Numbered from the stretch's first letter, positions 49,771-59,064 are shown. The stretch: DNA of 64,000 nt from Candidatus Methylomirabilota bacterium (GCA_035315345.1 DATFYA010000109.1:1-64000), one strand, 5' to 3'. Numbers and translations: made by a program. The notes: generated from the sequence alone by a model not told the origin.

Positions 49771-51180
49771 TCAGGCGATCAGCCGGAGCAGCTCCTCCCG
49801 GGTCGGACCCAGGTGCGGGGCGGCCTCGTGGCGAGCGGCGACGTCCCGCACGTGGTCGGCAAACCCCGGACGCGCCAAGATGGCCCCGGGCAAGGTCAGG
49901 CAGCCGACGATCTCCATGAACGCGCGGAAGATCTCGGGGTCGTGCGCCATCGCGCGACCGAGGGCCGCGCCCAGCACGGCCGCCGGCTCGGTGGGGCGCG
50001 GGCGCTCCGTCCCCGCGCGGATCGCCTCGATCTCGGCGAGCCGCGCGCGATCGATCGCCACCGTCGCGCGGTACCACGGCGTCAGGTCGGCCTCGGTGGC
50101 GCGGTCCCAGGCGAGGGCAAAGCCGTGCGCATCGTCGAGATCGGTTCTCGCGACATCCCGCAGGCGCGCGGCGTGGGCGAGGCCGAGCGCGATGCCGCGT
50201 CCGAGTGACGGGTTCGTGCAGGCCCAGGAGTCCGCGACGAGCGCCAGGCCGGTCACGATCGGGCGCCCGTCCGCGACCAGCCGGCGGTAGCGATCGAGGA
50301 CCCCGGCCATCGGCAGCACGCCGGTGATCGGCTCGCCCGCGAGCCAGTGGACGTGCAGCGGGCACGCCCTCACGACCGCCGTCCACCGGTCGGCATCGCG
50401 CAGCTGGGTCAGCGGACGATCGCCGGAGGAGCCGAACACGGTGACCGACCACGTGTCGTTGTCCGCGGGCAGGGTGAGGATCGAGAACGAGCCGAAGGCG
50501 GAGAGCAGCCGGTCACGCGGCTGTGGCCCCGTGCCGTCCGGCGACTGGAAGAAGCGCGTGTAGTACACGAACCCGGACGGCTCGGTCTCCTCGTGGAGCG
50601 GCGCGGCCCCGATCTCCTCGAGCCATCTCGGCAGCGGGGAGCGCCGGCCGGTGGCGTCGACCACGAGATCGGCGAGGATCTGCTCACCCGATTCGGTCCG
50701 TACGCCGGTGACGTGCGGCCGGCCCGAGCGGGGGCGGCCGACCAGATGGGACACCGGGGTGCCACGGCGGACATCCAGGCGAGGCTCGGCCGCGGCCGAT
50801 CGGGCGACCACCTGCTCGAGGACGGGACGGCGGGCGGTCAGGGTGACGAACCGCTCGTCGTCGGCGCGGCGCTCGAAGGGGGGGAGGGAAGGCGGCGCCA
50901 TGGCCAGGCTATCGAAGCGGAGGGCGCCGGCGGCGACCAGCGCATCGCGGACATCCGGCAGCTCTGCATCGAGGACATGCCGGGCGCGCGTCTGCAGGTA
51001 GTGCGGCTGGCGGAACTGGGCGACCCCGCCGCGCGCCCAGGCCTCCCACGCCTCGCCGGGCGTCTCCGGCACCGGATCCGGGTCGCGCTCGAGCACGGTG
51101 ACGTCGTGCCCGTCGCGCGCGATGAGCAGGGCGGTGGCGAGGCCGCACACCCCAGCGCCGAGCACGACGATCCTGGCCAC
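49771..51180 (-). CDS. FAD-dependent oxidoreductase (PHBH/halogenase-like fold)
   Basis: The 469-aa protein starts with GTG at 51180. It has the FAD Rossmann motif ARIVVLGAGVCGLATALLIA followed by VLERD, a FAD-binding ILADLVVDATGRRSPLPRWL, and the late VADSWACTNPSLGRGIALGL (GD-like segment). It resembles class A flavoprotein monooxygenases and tryptophan-halogenase-like enzymes, which hydroxylate or halogenate aromatics. The canonical GWxWxIP halogenase motif was not seen, so halogenation is not supported. Substrate is unknown. It precedes the deacetylase-like gene. Confidence 0.86.
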   Translation of the reverse strand: MARIVVLGAGVCGLATALLIARDGHDVTVLERDPDPVPETPGEAWEAWARGGVAQFRQPHYLQTRARHVLDAELPDVRDALVAAGALRFDSLAMAPPSLPPFERRADDERFVTLTARRPVLEQVVARSAAAEPRLDVRRGTPVSHLVGRPRSGRPHVTGVRTESGEQILADLVVDATGRRSPLPRWLEEIGAAPLHEETEPSGFVYYTRFFQSPDGTGPQPRDRLLSAFGSFSILTLPADNDTWSVTVFGSSGDRPLTQLRDADRWTAVVRACPLHVHWLAGEPITGVLPMAGVLDRYRRLVADGRPIVTGLALVADSWACTNPSLGRGIALGLAHAARLRDVARTDLDDAHGFALAWDRATEADLTPWYRATVAIDRARLAEIEAIRAGTERPRPTEPAAVLGAALGRAMAHDPEIFRAFMEIVGCLTLPGAILARPGFADHVRDVAARHEAAPHLGPTREELLRLIA

Positions 51181-51234
51181 GACGGTCCCGAGAATATATC
51201 CCGGGCCGAGGTCGGAGGGAAGCCGCCCCCCGCT

Positions 51235-52071
51235 TTAGGTGGCGCGCCGCCGGCGGCCGGCCGTGGTCCGCGGTGGGGGCGCGGCCGGATTGGCGACGGC
51301 CTCCGCGGTGCAGAAGGTGCCCCCCTGGTGCGCCTCCGCGATGGCGTCGCGGCTCGGCTTCTCTCGCGCCAGGACCTCGGCGGCGTACACCTCGCTATCG
51401 TCCTCGGGCCGGTAGCCGAGCCGGAAGGCGTTCGAGTTGTCGTACCAGGCCCGCGTGTTCCGGGAGATGCCGTAGACGATCTCGAACTTGATGTCGGGGT
51501 GATCGATGCCGATCGAGACCAGCTGCGCCAGGTCTCTCGGGCTGAGCCAGATCGAGAGGCGGCGCTTGTCGATCGGCCTCGGGTTCACGTTGCCGATGCG
51601 GATCATGAAGCACTCCATGCCGTACTTGTCGGCGTAGAGGCTGCCGAGCGCCTCGCCGAACACCTTGGAGACGCCGTAGCGGCTGTCCGGCTTGATGTAG
51701 ACGCGGTGGTCGATCGTCTGGTCGCGGCGGTAGTAGCCCACCGCGTGATTGCTGGTCGGAAAGACGATGCGCTTCACTCGGTTGCGCCGCGCCGCCTCGA
51801 ACACGTTGTAGCCGCCGACGATGTTCGCCTGGAGGATTGCCGGCCACGGGCCTTCGACCGAGTAGCCGCCGAGGTGCACGATGGCGTCGACGCCGCGGGT
51901 GATGCGCAGCGCGTCCGCCATCTTCGAGATGTCGGCTCTCACGAAGGTCTGGCCCCTGGGCGGCTTCAGGGGGCGCCGGTCGGACAGGCGCAGGGCGTAT
52001 CGCCCCGCGAGCTCCCGGCTGAGGTGCGTGCCGATGTCTCCCGCTGCGCCAGTGACGAGGACGGTCTTCAC
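51235..52071 (-). CDS. NAD-dependent epimerase/uronate dehydrogenase-like SDR
   Basis: The 278-aa extended SDR starts with GTG at 52071: KTVLVTGAAGDIGTHLSREL, IVHLGGYSVEGPWPAILQAN, VFPTSNHAVGYYRRDQTIDH with the catalytic YGVSKVFGEALG (Tyr-x3-Lys). MECFMIRIGNVNPRPIDKRR is typical of uronate dehydrogenases, which oxidise glucuronate/galacturonate with NAD. The last 15 or so residues (PPPRTTAGRRRRAT) are an extra basic tail. It lies 54 bp after the next gene upstream in the same direction (FAD oxidoreductase downstream). Confidence 0.88.
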   Translation of the reverse strand: MKTVLVTGAAGDIGTHLSRELAGRYALRLSDRRPLKPPRGQTFVRADISKMADALRITRGVDAIVHLGGYSVEGPWPAILQANIVGGYNVFEAARRNRVKRIVFPTSNHAVGYYRRDQTIDHRVYIKPDSRYGVSKVFGEALGSLYADKYGMECFMIRIGNVNPRPIDKRRLSIWLSPRDLAQLVSIGIDHPDIKFEIVYGISRNTRAWYDNSNAFRLGYRPEDDSEVYAAEVLAREKPSRDAIAEAHQGGTFCTAEAVANPAAPPPRTTAGRRRRAT

Positions 52072-52180
52072 AGGGCCCTCCCGCCGAGGTGGATGCGATC
52101 GGTCCGGCTCGTGGCGCCGAGTCTACCCCACCCGGAGCCGGCGCGAACGCCGCCGCGCTCGACGGGCCGCCCGGCCCTGG

Positions 52181-52627
52181 CTACCCGGGGATCTCGGGCT
52201 CGATGAGCTGGGCCAGCAGCGTGAGCGATTCCTGCCAGCCGAGATAGCACGCCTCGGTCGGGATGGCCTCCGGGATCCCCTCCTGCAGGATGTGCAGCTC
52301 GGTGCCGCAGGACACCGGCCGCAACGACACCGTGACGTGCATCTCGCCCGGGAGATTCGGATCGTCGAACTCGTCGGTGTGGCGAATGCGCTCGTTCGGC
52401 ACCAGCTCGAGATACTCGCCGCCGAACGTATGCCCGTGGCCGCTCGTGAAGTTCGTGAAGGACATCTTGAAGGTCCCCCCGACCGTCGCGTCCAGGTGGT
52501 GGACCTTGCCGGTGAAGCCATGGGGGGGAAGCCATTTGACCATGGCGTCCGGATCGAGAAAGGCCCGGTAGACCTTCTCCGGGGTGGTGCGAAGCACTCG
52601 GTGAAGCCTCACGGTGCCGGTGGGCAT
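52181..52627 (-). CDS. SRPBCC/AHSA1-family protein
   Basis: The 148-aa helix-grip protein opens MPTGTVRLHRVLRTTPEKVY, followed by RAFLDPDAMVKWLPPHGFTG, MSFTNFTSGHGHTFGGEYLE and a C-terminal GWQESLTLLAQLIEPEI. AHSA1-like START-fold proteins bind hydrophobic ligands and are often stress-related in bacteria; no specific role can be assigned. AAGGAG lies upstream of the ATG. It diverges from the HtrA protease gene. Confidence 0.87.
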   Translation of the reverse strand: MPTGTVRLHRVLRTTPEKVYRAFLDPDAMVKWLPPHGFTGKVHHLDATVGGTFKMSFTNFTSGHGHTFGGEYLELVPNERIRHTDEFDDPNLPGEMHVTVSLRPVSCGTELHILQEGIPEAIPTEACYLGWQESLTLLAQLIEPEIPG

Positions 52628-52779
52628 TGGTGTGCGTCTCCTTTGAGAGCGTGTCCTGTATCTTCCAGTCGACCGGCGATCCACCGGATCGACATGGCGC
52701 CTATCCGGCCGGCGGTTCGTGCTATCGTCGGCCGCCCGGCTTCCTCGCTGTCGGGCCTCATGTCCTGAGGAGGAATTGT

Positions 52780-53808
52780 ATGCAGAAGTCCCTCGCGGCG
52801 GTCCTGGCGGCGGCGATGGTCCTGTCCGGCGTCCCGGCGGCTCCGCAGGCCCAGAGAGAGAGCCTGGACGATCTCTTCACCCGCGTCAGCCCGACGGTGG
52901 TCGTGGTCCGGGCCAAGGGACGTGATGTCACGGCCACGGGCGTCACCCGCTTCAACGAGACGGGCTCCGGGGTGCTGATCTCGAGCGACGGCCGGGTGAT
53001 GACGGCCGCCCATGTCGTCAACGGCATGGACGAGGTCACCGTCGAGGGCATCGGCGGGGAGGTCGTGCGGGCCACCATCATCTCGGCCAACGCGGCCGCC
53101 GACGTCTCGCTGCTGCAGCTCGAGCGGGTGACCCGGGCCATGCGGGTGGCGCAGATCGGCGACTCCGGCACGATGCGGGTCGGCCAGCAGGTCATGATCG
53201 TCGGCGCGCCCTACGGGCTCGCGTACTCGATGAGCGTGGGCTGGATCAGCGCGCGCTGGCCGCCCAACACCATCTTTCCGGACATGCCGCTGGCCGAGTT
53301 CCTCCAGACCACCGCCACGATCAACACCGGCAACTCCGGCGGGCCGGTGTTCAACATGGCGGGCGAGGTCATCGGCATCGTCAGCCAGAACATCTCGAAG
53401 TCGGGGGGCAGCGAGGGCCTGGGGTTCATCGTGACGATCAACAGCGCGAACAAGCTGCTGGTGCCCGGGAAGGTCTTCTGGGGCGCGCTGCAGGGCGTTC
53501 TCCTCACCGGTCGTCTCGCCACGGTCTTCAACGTGCCGGCGCCCGCGGGATTCCTGGTCAAGACGGTGGCCCAGGGATCGATCGCCTCGAGCATGGGCCT
53601 CCAGGGTAGCGACGGCGTCCTCACCATCGGCGGGAAGGAGATCCCGGTGGGCGGCGACATCATCCTCTCGGTCGACGGCATCCCCGTGCTGTCCGAGGAC
53701 AACATCGAGAAGATCCGCAACACGCTGGCCGCGCGGACGCCCGGCTCCTCGTTCAAGATGAGCGTGCTCCGCGCCGGCAAGGTCATCGAGCTCACCGGGA
53801 CGAGGTAG
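52780..53808 (+). CDS. HtrA/DegP-like trypsin-type serine protease with PDZ domain
   Basis: The 342-aa exported protease has a signal peptide (MQKSLAAVLAAAMVLSGVPA). The triad is His in RVMTAAHVVNGMDE, Asp in NAAADVSLLQLE and Ser in TATINTGNSGGPVFNMAGEV. A single C-terminal PDZ domain follows (FLVKTVAQGSIASSMGLQGS, DIILSVDGIPVLSEDNIEK). HtrA proteases remove or refold damaged envelope proteins. GAGGAGG precedes the ATG. Length is short for DegP (one PDZ), closer to DegS/DegQ. It stands alone, divergent from the AHSA1 gene. Confidence 0.93.
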   Translation: MQKSLAAVLAAAMVLSGVPAAPQAQRESLDDLFTRVSPTVVVVRAKGRDVTATGVTRFNETGSGVLISSDGRVMTAAHVVNGMDEVTVEGIGGEVVRATIISANAAADVSLLQLERVTRAMRVAQIGDSGTMRVGQQVMIVGAPYGLAYSMSVGWISARWPPNTIFPDMPLAEFLQTTATINTGNSGGPVFNMAGEVIGIVSQNISKSGGSEGLGFIVTINSANKLLVPGKVFWGALQGVLLTGRLATVFNVPAPAGFLVKTVAQGSIASSMGLQGSDGVLTIGGKEIPVGGDIILSVDGIPVLSEDNIEKIRNTLAARTPGSSFKMSVLRAGKVIELTGTR

Positions 53809-53891
53809 CCTCCCGCCGGCCGGGGCGGAGATGCGGGAGCCGGTCGCCTCGCCGGTTGCGCCCGGGCGCCACCCCGGTTAGCATCGGCGCC

Positions 53892-55076
53892 ATGCCGGGG
53901 CCGCGCACCGCCGACGTGATCATCATCGGCGGTGGTGTCACCGGCGCCAGCACCGCCTTCCACCTCACCCGATGCGGGATCACCGACGTGGTGGTGGTGG
54001 ACAAGGGCACGCTCGCCTCGGGCGGCACCGGCAAGAGCTCGGCGTGCGTGCGCCAGCACTACTCGACGCCCGAGACCTGCCGGATGATCCGCTACTCGCT
54101 GGAGTTCTTCCAGCGGTTCGCCGAGCATACCGACGGCGCCTCCTGCGGCTTCCGGCACACCGGCTACCTGCTGGGCGTCGACGAGCGGATGCGCCTGCCC
54201 ATGGAGGCCTCGGTGGCCCTCCAGCGCTCGGTGGGCATCGACACGCGCCTGATCTCGCCGGCCGACATGCGCGAGATCGAGCCGCGTCTGCGCGCCGACG
54301 ACTGGGTGGCCGGCTGCTACGAGCCGGCCTCCGGCTACTGCAATCCGGTGGAGACCGCGCAGGGCTTCGCGCGTGCCGCGCGCGCGGCCGGTGCGCGCGT
54401 GCTCGAGGACACCGCGGTGACCGGGCTGCTGGTGGAGGGCGAGCGCGTCCGCGGCGTCCAGACCGCGGCCGGCCCCATCTCGGCCCCGGTGGTGGTCAAC
54501 GCGGCGGGGCTGTGGAGCGCGGGGGTCGCGGCGATGGCCGGCGTGGACCTGCCGATCCACGTGTGCCGCCACAAGATCAGCATCGTGTCGTGGCCCGAGA
54601 CCGAGCGGCGGCCGCATCCGATGGTGTACGACTTCGTCACCAGCATCTACACGCGGCCGGAGATGGGCGAGCACATCCTGGTGGGCGGCCTCGACGCCGA
54701 GGAGTCGCAGGACAGCGCCGATCCCGACGCGTATCGCGAGGGCGTGAGCCTCGACGAGTCGACGGACGCGCTCGCGCGGGTGAGTCACCGCTTTCCGGTC
54801 CTCGCCGAGGGCCACATCGCGCGCGGCTACGCCGGCTGCTTCGACGTGAGCCCCGACTGGCATCCGGTGCTGGACCGCGTCGGCCCCGAGGGCTATCACG
54901 TCGCCGCCGGCTTCTCCGGCCACGGGTTCAAGCTCTCGCCGGCGGTCGGCCACATGATGGCGACCCTGATCACGGAGGGATCGGCCGGCCATCCCGATCT
55001 GCCCACCTTCCGGCTGTCGCGGTTCGCGGAGGGCAAGCCGATCCGCGGAACCTACGGCGACTGGCTGATGTGCTGA
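53892..55076 (+). CDS. FAD-dependent amine/amino acid oxidase (DAO family, sarcosine-oxidase-beta-like)
   Basis: The 394-aa DAO-family enzyme has TADVIIIGGGVTGASTAFHL and VVVDKGTLASGGTGKSSACV near the N-terminus, then FGD-like elements GYAGCFDVSPDWHPVLDRVG and HVAAGFSGHGFKLSPAVGHM. This is the pattern of sarcosine/dimethylglycine/glycine oxidases, which oxidise secondary amines with FAD. The start is ATG 53892. A downstream Sel1-repeat gene begins 17 bp later. Substrate could be an N-methylated amine, which would fit the uptake genes elsewhere in the window. Confidence 0.92.
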   Translation: MPGPRTADVIIIGGGVTGASTAFHLTRCGITDVVVVDKGTLASGGTGKSSACVRQHYSTPETCRMIRYSLEFFQRFAEHTDGASCGFRHTGYLLGVDERMRLPMEASVALQRSVGIDTRLISPADMREIEPRLRADDWVAGCYEPASGYCNPVETAQGFARAARAAGARVLEDTAVTGLLVEGERVRGVQTAAGPISAPVVVNAAGLWSAGVAAMAGVDLPIHVCRHKISIVSWPETERRPHPMVYDFVTSIYTRPEMGEHILVGGLDAEESQDSADPDAYREGVSLDESTDALARVSHRFPVLAEGHIARGYAGCFDVSPDWHPVLDRVGPEGYHVAAGFSGHGFKLSPAVGHMMATLITEGSAGHPDLPTFRLSRFAEGKPIRGTYGDWLMC

Positions 55077-55093
55077 TGGTGAACGGAGGTCTC

Positions 55094-55897
55094 ATGCGAT
55101 ACCGAGCGTGGGTGGCGCTGTCCCTGGTGTTCTTCCTGACGACCGCGCAGACGTCGCCCGGCGAGGCGGTGTTCCGTCAGGCGTTCGAGCTGGAGATCGG
55201 CGCCAACGGCGCGCGGGACATCCCGGGCGCGATCCGGCTCTATCAGCAGGGCGTGCAGCAAGGCAACGGGCCGTCGATGGTCCGGCTCGGCTACATGAAG
55301 CAGATCGGCACCGGGATGCCGCAGGACCTGCCCGGCGCCTTCGCGCTGTACAAGCGGGCGGCGGAGACGGGCAACGTGGAGGGGCAGTTCATGTACGCGG
55401 TCAGCTACGAGCAGGGCATCGGCACGCCGAAGAATCCCGCGGCGGCCCGCGAGCGCCTGCTGCCGCCGGCGGACGCGGGCCATCAGTTCGCCCAGTATCT
55501 GCTCGGCTGCATGATCGCCCTCGGCGAGGGCGGGCCGAAGCGGGAGGCCGCGGCCCGGCGATGGCTGGACAAGGCGACGGCCGGCCCCGATAAAACCCTG
55601 GCGGCGCGCGCGGCCAAGTACCGCGACCAGATCGACCAGAACCTGTTCACCGCGAACAGCTCGGGGTTCGCGTTCCTCGGGCTCGCCGCGTTCATCATCG
55701 TGGCGGGCGTGGCCGCGGGGGGCGGCGGAGACTCCGGAGGCTACAGCCCCGGCGTGCCGGGCAGTCCGCCGTACTCGGGCGGCGGGGGCGTGACGCCGGC
55801 GCCCAGTCGCCCGACCGTGACCTTCCAGAACGGCAACCCCTACACCCCGCATGGGATCAACCTGCTCGGACAGGGCCGGCCCATCAACATCCGGTAG
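55094..55897 (+). CDS. Sel1-like repeat protein with C-terminal membrane helix
   Basis: The 267-aa protein has a signal peptide (MRYRAWVALSLVFFLTTAQT). Three or four Sel1-type TPR-like repeats follow (DIPGAIRLYQQGVQQGN, DLPGAFALYKRAAETGN, NPAAARERLLPPADAGH), then a membrane helix (GFAFLGLAAFIIVAGVAAGG) and a Gly/Pro/Ser-rich tail. GGAGGT lies 3 bases before the ATG. Sel1 proteins are scaffolds in signalling or secretion. It follows the FAD oxidase closely and overlaps no gene; the lipoprotein gene starts 8 bp later. Role unknown. Confidence 0.85.
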   Translation: MRYRAWVALSLVFFLTTAQTSPGEAVFRQAFELEIGANGARDIPGAIRLYQQGVQQGNGPSMVRLGYMKQIGTGMPQDLPGAFALYKRAAETGNVEGQFMYAVSYEQGIGTPKNPAAARERLLPPADAGHQFAQYLLGCMIALGEGGPKREAAARRWLDKATAGPDKTLAARAAKYRDQIDQNLFTANSSGFAFLGLAAFIIVAGVAAGGGGDSGGYSPGVPGSPPYSGGGGVTPAPSRPTVTFQNGNPYTPHGINLLGQGRPINIR

Positions 55898-55904
55898 CGG
55901 ACAC

Positions 55905-56930
55905 GTGACGGCCTCCGTCCCGACTCGGCTCGCGGTGATGCTCTGCGTGTTGCTGACCGCCGCGTGCGCCGGCCCGATGCAGGCGCTGCGCTCGACGACG
56001 GCCGGCTCCACCGCGGCCGCTCCGACGGCGGGCGGCCCGGCGCCGGCGAGCAGCGGCATCGCGGGCACCTACTCCGGCCGGTATCAGTGCGGCGACTGGA
56101 ATGTGCTCGATCTGTCGGTCAAGGAGGAAGGAGCCGGGCGGCTGTCCGCGGTGTTCACCTTCCCGTTCCCGCAGGGGAGCGGCGTCGGCTCCTACGCGCT
56201 GGCCGGGCCGTACGACGAGCGCGCGGGCACGTTCAGCTTGACGCCCCAGCGCTGGGTGAAGCGTCCGCCGCCCGGCTACGGCTACTCCATGGTCGGCATG
56301 GAAGGCCGTTACGACCCGGCGACGAAGCGGCTCACCGGGAAGATCGGCAACTTCGGCTGCGGCGCCTTCGAGCTGGCCGGAGCCGGCGGCACCCCGCTGC
56401 CCCTGCTGCCTCCCGGCTCGCGGGTGACACCGAGCCAGGCCGCGAAACCCGCCCTCCGCGTCGAGCCGACGCGGTGGGGCGTGGCGTACTGGGACGCGTC
56501 CATGGCCGCGGACGGCAGCGGCCGGCGCGTGGCGCGGGAATCGGAGCCCATCGACGACGCCATCGACTGGCTGAAGCGGCAGAAGTACTCGTGCGTCGGA
56601 ACACAACACATCACGTGGAACGCGGAGGGCACCAAGGCCACCGCGCGCGACCGCATCGACGTCCGGGAGACCTACGTGATCGAGTGCGACGGCGACTGCC
56701 GCGGCCTGCGCTTCCTGCCGATGACCGACGCGAGCATCTACTACTACGGCCCCAGCCAGCCGGTCCCGATGATGCAGATGCGCACCACGTGGGCGGGCGG
56801 CACCTTCCTGCAGTGGGAGTTCGCGCGCGAAGCGGGGGGCAAGCCGCCCGACATCTATGTCCACCACTGGAACGCCCACAGCTTCAACCGCACCGCCGGC
56901 TGCAAGGCGCCCAAGGCGAACAACCGATAG
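55905..56930 (+). CDS. Uncharacterised lipoprotein
   Basis: The 341-aa product starts with GTG at 55905: TASVPTRLAVMLCVLLTAAC ends in a lipobox (LTAAC). The N-terminal half is a beta-rich domain (SSGIAGTYSGRYQCGDWNVL, then FPFPQGSGVGSYALAG) and the C-terminal half has paired Cys (YVIECDGDCRGLRF, KYSCVGTQH). I do not recognise the family. It follows the Sel1 gene by 8 bp and ends just before a hairpin at 56946, so it is the last gene of the unit. Confidence 0.75.
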   Translation: MTASVPTRLAVMLCVLLTAACAGPMQALRSTTAGSTAAAPTAGGPAPASSGIAGTYSGRYQCGDWNVLDLSVKEEGAGRLSAVFTFPFPQGSGVGSYALAGPYDERAGTFSLTPQRWVKRPPPGYGYSMVGMEGRYDPATKRLTGKIGNFGCGAFELAGAGGTPLPLLPPGSRVTPSQAAKPALRVEPTRWGVAYWDASMAADGSGRRVARESEPIDDAIDWLKRQKYSCVGTQHITWNAEGTKATARDRIDVRETYVIECDGDCRGLRFLPMTDASIYYYGPSQPVPMMQMRTTWAGGTFLQWEFAREAGGKPPDIYVHHWNAHSFNRTAGCKAPKANNR

Positions 56931-57315
56931 GGCCGGTCGCGGCTGCCCCAGTGGGGCTGCGAAGACCCACTGGGGTGATGGCGGCCACGGCGGAAGTCGC
57001 CGAAATGCTGCGAAAGCGGCCTGGTCAGGCCTCGGCATGGCTCTTGCGATGGTCCGGGCAGACGCGCGCGACGTAGACCCCGGAGGATGAGCCCTCCCGA
57101 CATCAGCTCGCGCGATGGCGATCCCCGCGGTGTAGGCGACCGCCGCTCCGATCACCAGCGGGATGACCCGCGTCAGCGTTCGGGCCAGCGGCCACGTCGC
57201 GTCCGGTTCAGGCGCCCTGGCGCCCTCCTCGGCAAGCAGGCTGGGGATCATAGCACCGCGGTGTCTGCTATGCTCCCTCGGACGCAGCGACCCATCCCGA
57301 GCGAGGAGGATTGTC
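56931..57315. other. 385-bp gap with hairpin, no gene
   Basis: The gap holds the hairpin at 56946-56975 and otherwise no supported gene. On the minus strand a peptide from ATG 57251 has one hydrophobic stretch (LTRVIPLVIGAAVAYTAGIA) but no ribosome site and no natural end, so it is not annotated. The carbonic anhydrase promoter should lie near the right end. Confidence 0.45.
56946..56975. terminator. Perfect 10-bp hairpin after the lipoprotein gene
   Basis: CCCCAGTGGG (56946-56955) pairs perfectly with CCCACTGGGG (56966-56975) around a ten-base loop, 16 bp past the stop. There is no T-tract, so it may be an attenuated or factor-dependent terminator, or an exported-RNA stabiliser. Confidence 0.6.
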
Positions 57316-58053
57316 ATGAGTGCCGACGGTATCGATCGCCGAGGTTTCCTTCGCGCCGCGGGCCTGACCGGCGCCGCGGCCCTGGCGGGCGTGGTGCGGC
57401 CGGATCGGCTCGCGTGGGCGGCGGCGCTCACCCGCGCCGAGCGCGACCGGATGACGCCCGACCAGATCATCGAGCGGATGAAGAGCGGCAACGCCCACTT
57501 CCGGAAAGGCGAGGGGTCGAGGCAGAACTATCTGGCGCAGCAGCGCGCCAGCGCGAAGGGGCAGTATCCGGCCGCGGTGATCCTGAGCTGCATCGATTCC
57601 CGCGCGCCCGCCGAGACCATCATGGATCTCGGCATCGGGAACGTCTTCAACGCCCGGGTGGCCGGCAACGTGGCGAACGACGATATCCTCGGCAGCATGG
57701 AGTTCGCCTGCGAGGTGGCCGGCGCGAAGGTGGTGCTGGTGATGGGCCACACCGCCTGCGGCGCGATCAAGGGCGCCATCGACCGGGTGCAGCTGGGCAA
57801 CCTCACCGGTCTCCTCGCCAAGGTCCAGCCCGCGGTGGAGGCGACCACCTACCAGGGCGAGCGCTCCGCGAAGAACTACGCCTTCGTCGACGCGGTCGCT
57901 CGCAAGAACGTCGAGCTGACGATGGCCGAGGTCCGCAGCCGCAGCGCCATCCTCGCGGGGCTCGAGGAGCGAGGCGCGGTCAAGATCGCGGGGGCCATGT
58001 ACAACCTGGAAAGCGCGGTCGTCGACTTCTTGCCGCCCGCGCGTCGCCCCTAG
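57316..58053 (+). CDS. Exported beta-class carbonic anhydrase
   Basis: The 245-aa protein has a twin-arginine signal (DRRGFLRAAGLTGAAALAGV), so it is exported folded. The beta-carbonic anhydrase zinc ligands are Cys in LSCIDSRAPAETIMD (C-x-D-S-R) and His/Cys in GHTACGAIKGAI (H-x2-C). The Asp-Arg dyad is present. It converts CO2 and bicarbonate, presumably in the periplasm. GAGGAGG precedes the ATG at 57316. Tat-exported beta-CAs are less usual than cytoplasmic ones and may supply bicarbonate or buffer pH at the cell surface. It is convergent with the LLM gene (3 bp between stops). Confidence 0.93.
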   Translation: MSADGIDRRGFLRAAGLTGAAALAGVVRPDRLAWAAALTRAERDRMTPDQIIERMKSGNAHFRKGEGSRQNYLAQQRASAKGQYPAAVILSCIDSRAPAETIMDLGIGNVFNARVAGNVANDDILGSMEFACEVAGAKVVLVMGHTACGAIKGAIDRVQLGNLTGLLAKVQPAVEATTYQGERSAKNYAFVDAVARKNVELTMAEVRSRSAILAGLEERGAVKIAGAMYNLESAVVDFLPPARRP

Positions 58054-58056
58054 ACC

Positions 58057-59064
58057 TCAGACGTAGGGCAGGACGCGCTCGCCGAAGAGGCGGATCGCCT
58101 CCATGATCTTCTCGTGGGGCGGGCCGCCCGAGTGCGCGTGGCGCAGCCTCAGCAGGAAGGTGCTCGCGCCGGTGGCCGTCTGCCAGCGCTGGAACTCGGC
58201 GATGCAGGTCTCGGGGTCGCCCAGGATCAGCCGATCGGGCGCCAGATTGGTCAGGGTGAACTCGGAGCCCGCCGACAGGTTGCGAAACTCGGCGAGGCGA
58301 TTGTCCCAGTAGTAGCGGTACGCGGTCATGACGTGGGGGCCGTAGATCGTGTCGGCCTCCGCGCGCGTCCGGGCGACCCAGGCGTCGCGCATCTGGATGA
58401 CCTCGGCCGGGCGCCGGGCCTCGCGCGCGGCTTCCCGGTAGACCTCCGCGAGGCGCGTGGCGTTGGCCAGGCCGGTGCTCGGCGTGCCGACGAAGCCGTC
58501 GGCGATCCGGCCGGCCCGGCGGGCGGCCGCGTCGATGCTCGCGCCGATCCAGAGCGGCGGCCCGGATCTCTGGTACGGCCGCGGGCGGATCTGCACGTCC
58601 TCGAGGGTGTAGTGCTTGCCCCGGAACGAGAAGGGCTCGCCGGCCCAGCACAGCCGCAGGATCTCGACGCTCTCCTCGAACCGCCCGGCGCGATCCTCCA
58701 TGGGCACCGAGAAGGCGCGGAAGTCGGCGGCCTGATAGCCGATGCCGACGCCCAGGACGACGCGCCCCTTCGAGACGAGGTCGAGCGTGATGACGTCCTC
58801 GGCCACGTGCACCGGGTGATGGAGCGGCAGCAGGATCACCGAGGTGCCGACGCGCAGCCGCGTCGTGCGGGCCGCGACCGCGGTCGCCACGATCAGCGGC
58901 GAGGGCAGGAACCCGTCCCGGTCCTGATGGTGCTCGCCGAAGAAGCAGGAGTCGAAGCCGCTGGCCTCGGCCAGCTGGGCCTCGGCGATGACCTCGTCGA
59001 TGCAGCGGTCGAGGTGCTCGCCCCGCGGGGGATCGGCGATCGAGCTGTAGAGACCGAACTTCAT
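58057..59064 (-). CDS. LLM-class flavin-dependent oxidoreductase
   Basis: The 335-aa luciferase-like monooxygenase opens MKFGLYSSIADPPRGEHLDR and shows ASGFDSCFFGEHHQD. TRLRVGTSVILLPLHHPVHV, ITLDLVSKGRVVLGVGIGYQ and PLWIGASIDAAARRAGRIAD are conserved FMN/F420-barrel elements. Substrate and cofactor (FMNH2 or F420) are not readable. It is a second LLM enzyme in the window, from a different subgroup than that at 976. The 5' end overlaps antisense DNA of a barrel remnant beginning near 59137. Confidence 0.92.
   Translation of the reverse strand: MKFGLYSSIADPPRGEHLDRCIDEVIAEAQLAEASGFDSCFFGEHHQDRDGFLPSPLIVATAVAARTTRLRVGTSVILLPLHHPVHVAEDVITLDLVSKGRVVLGVGIGYQAADFRAFSVPMEDRAGRFEESVEILRLCWAGEPFSFRGKHYTLEDVQIRPRPYQRSGPPLWIGASIDAAARRAGRIADGFVGTPSTGLANATRLAEVYREAAREARRPAEVIQMRDAWVARTRAEADTIYGPHVMTAYRYYWDNRLAEFRNLSAGSEFTLTNLAPDRLILGDPETCIAEFQRWQTATGASTFLLRLRHAHSGGPPHEKIMEAIRLFGERVLPYV

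Noticed and set aside
49771-51180. Tryptophan-type halogenase
   Set aside because: The GWxWxIP motif of flavin halogenases was not seen, so only a general FAD oxidoreductase is called.
57087-57251. A minus-strand membrane peptide starting at ATG 57251
   Set aside because: It has no ribosome site, no family, and its frame runs on antisense through neighbouring genes.
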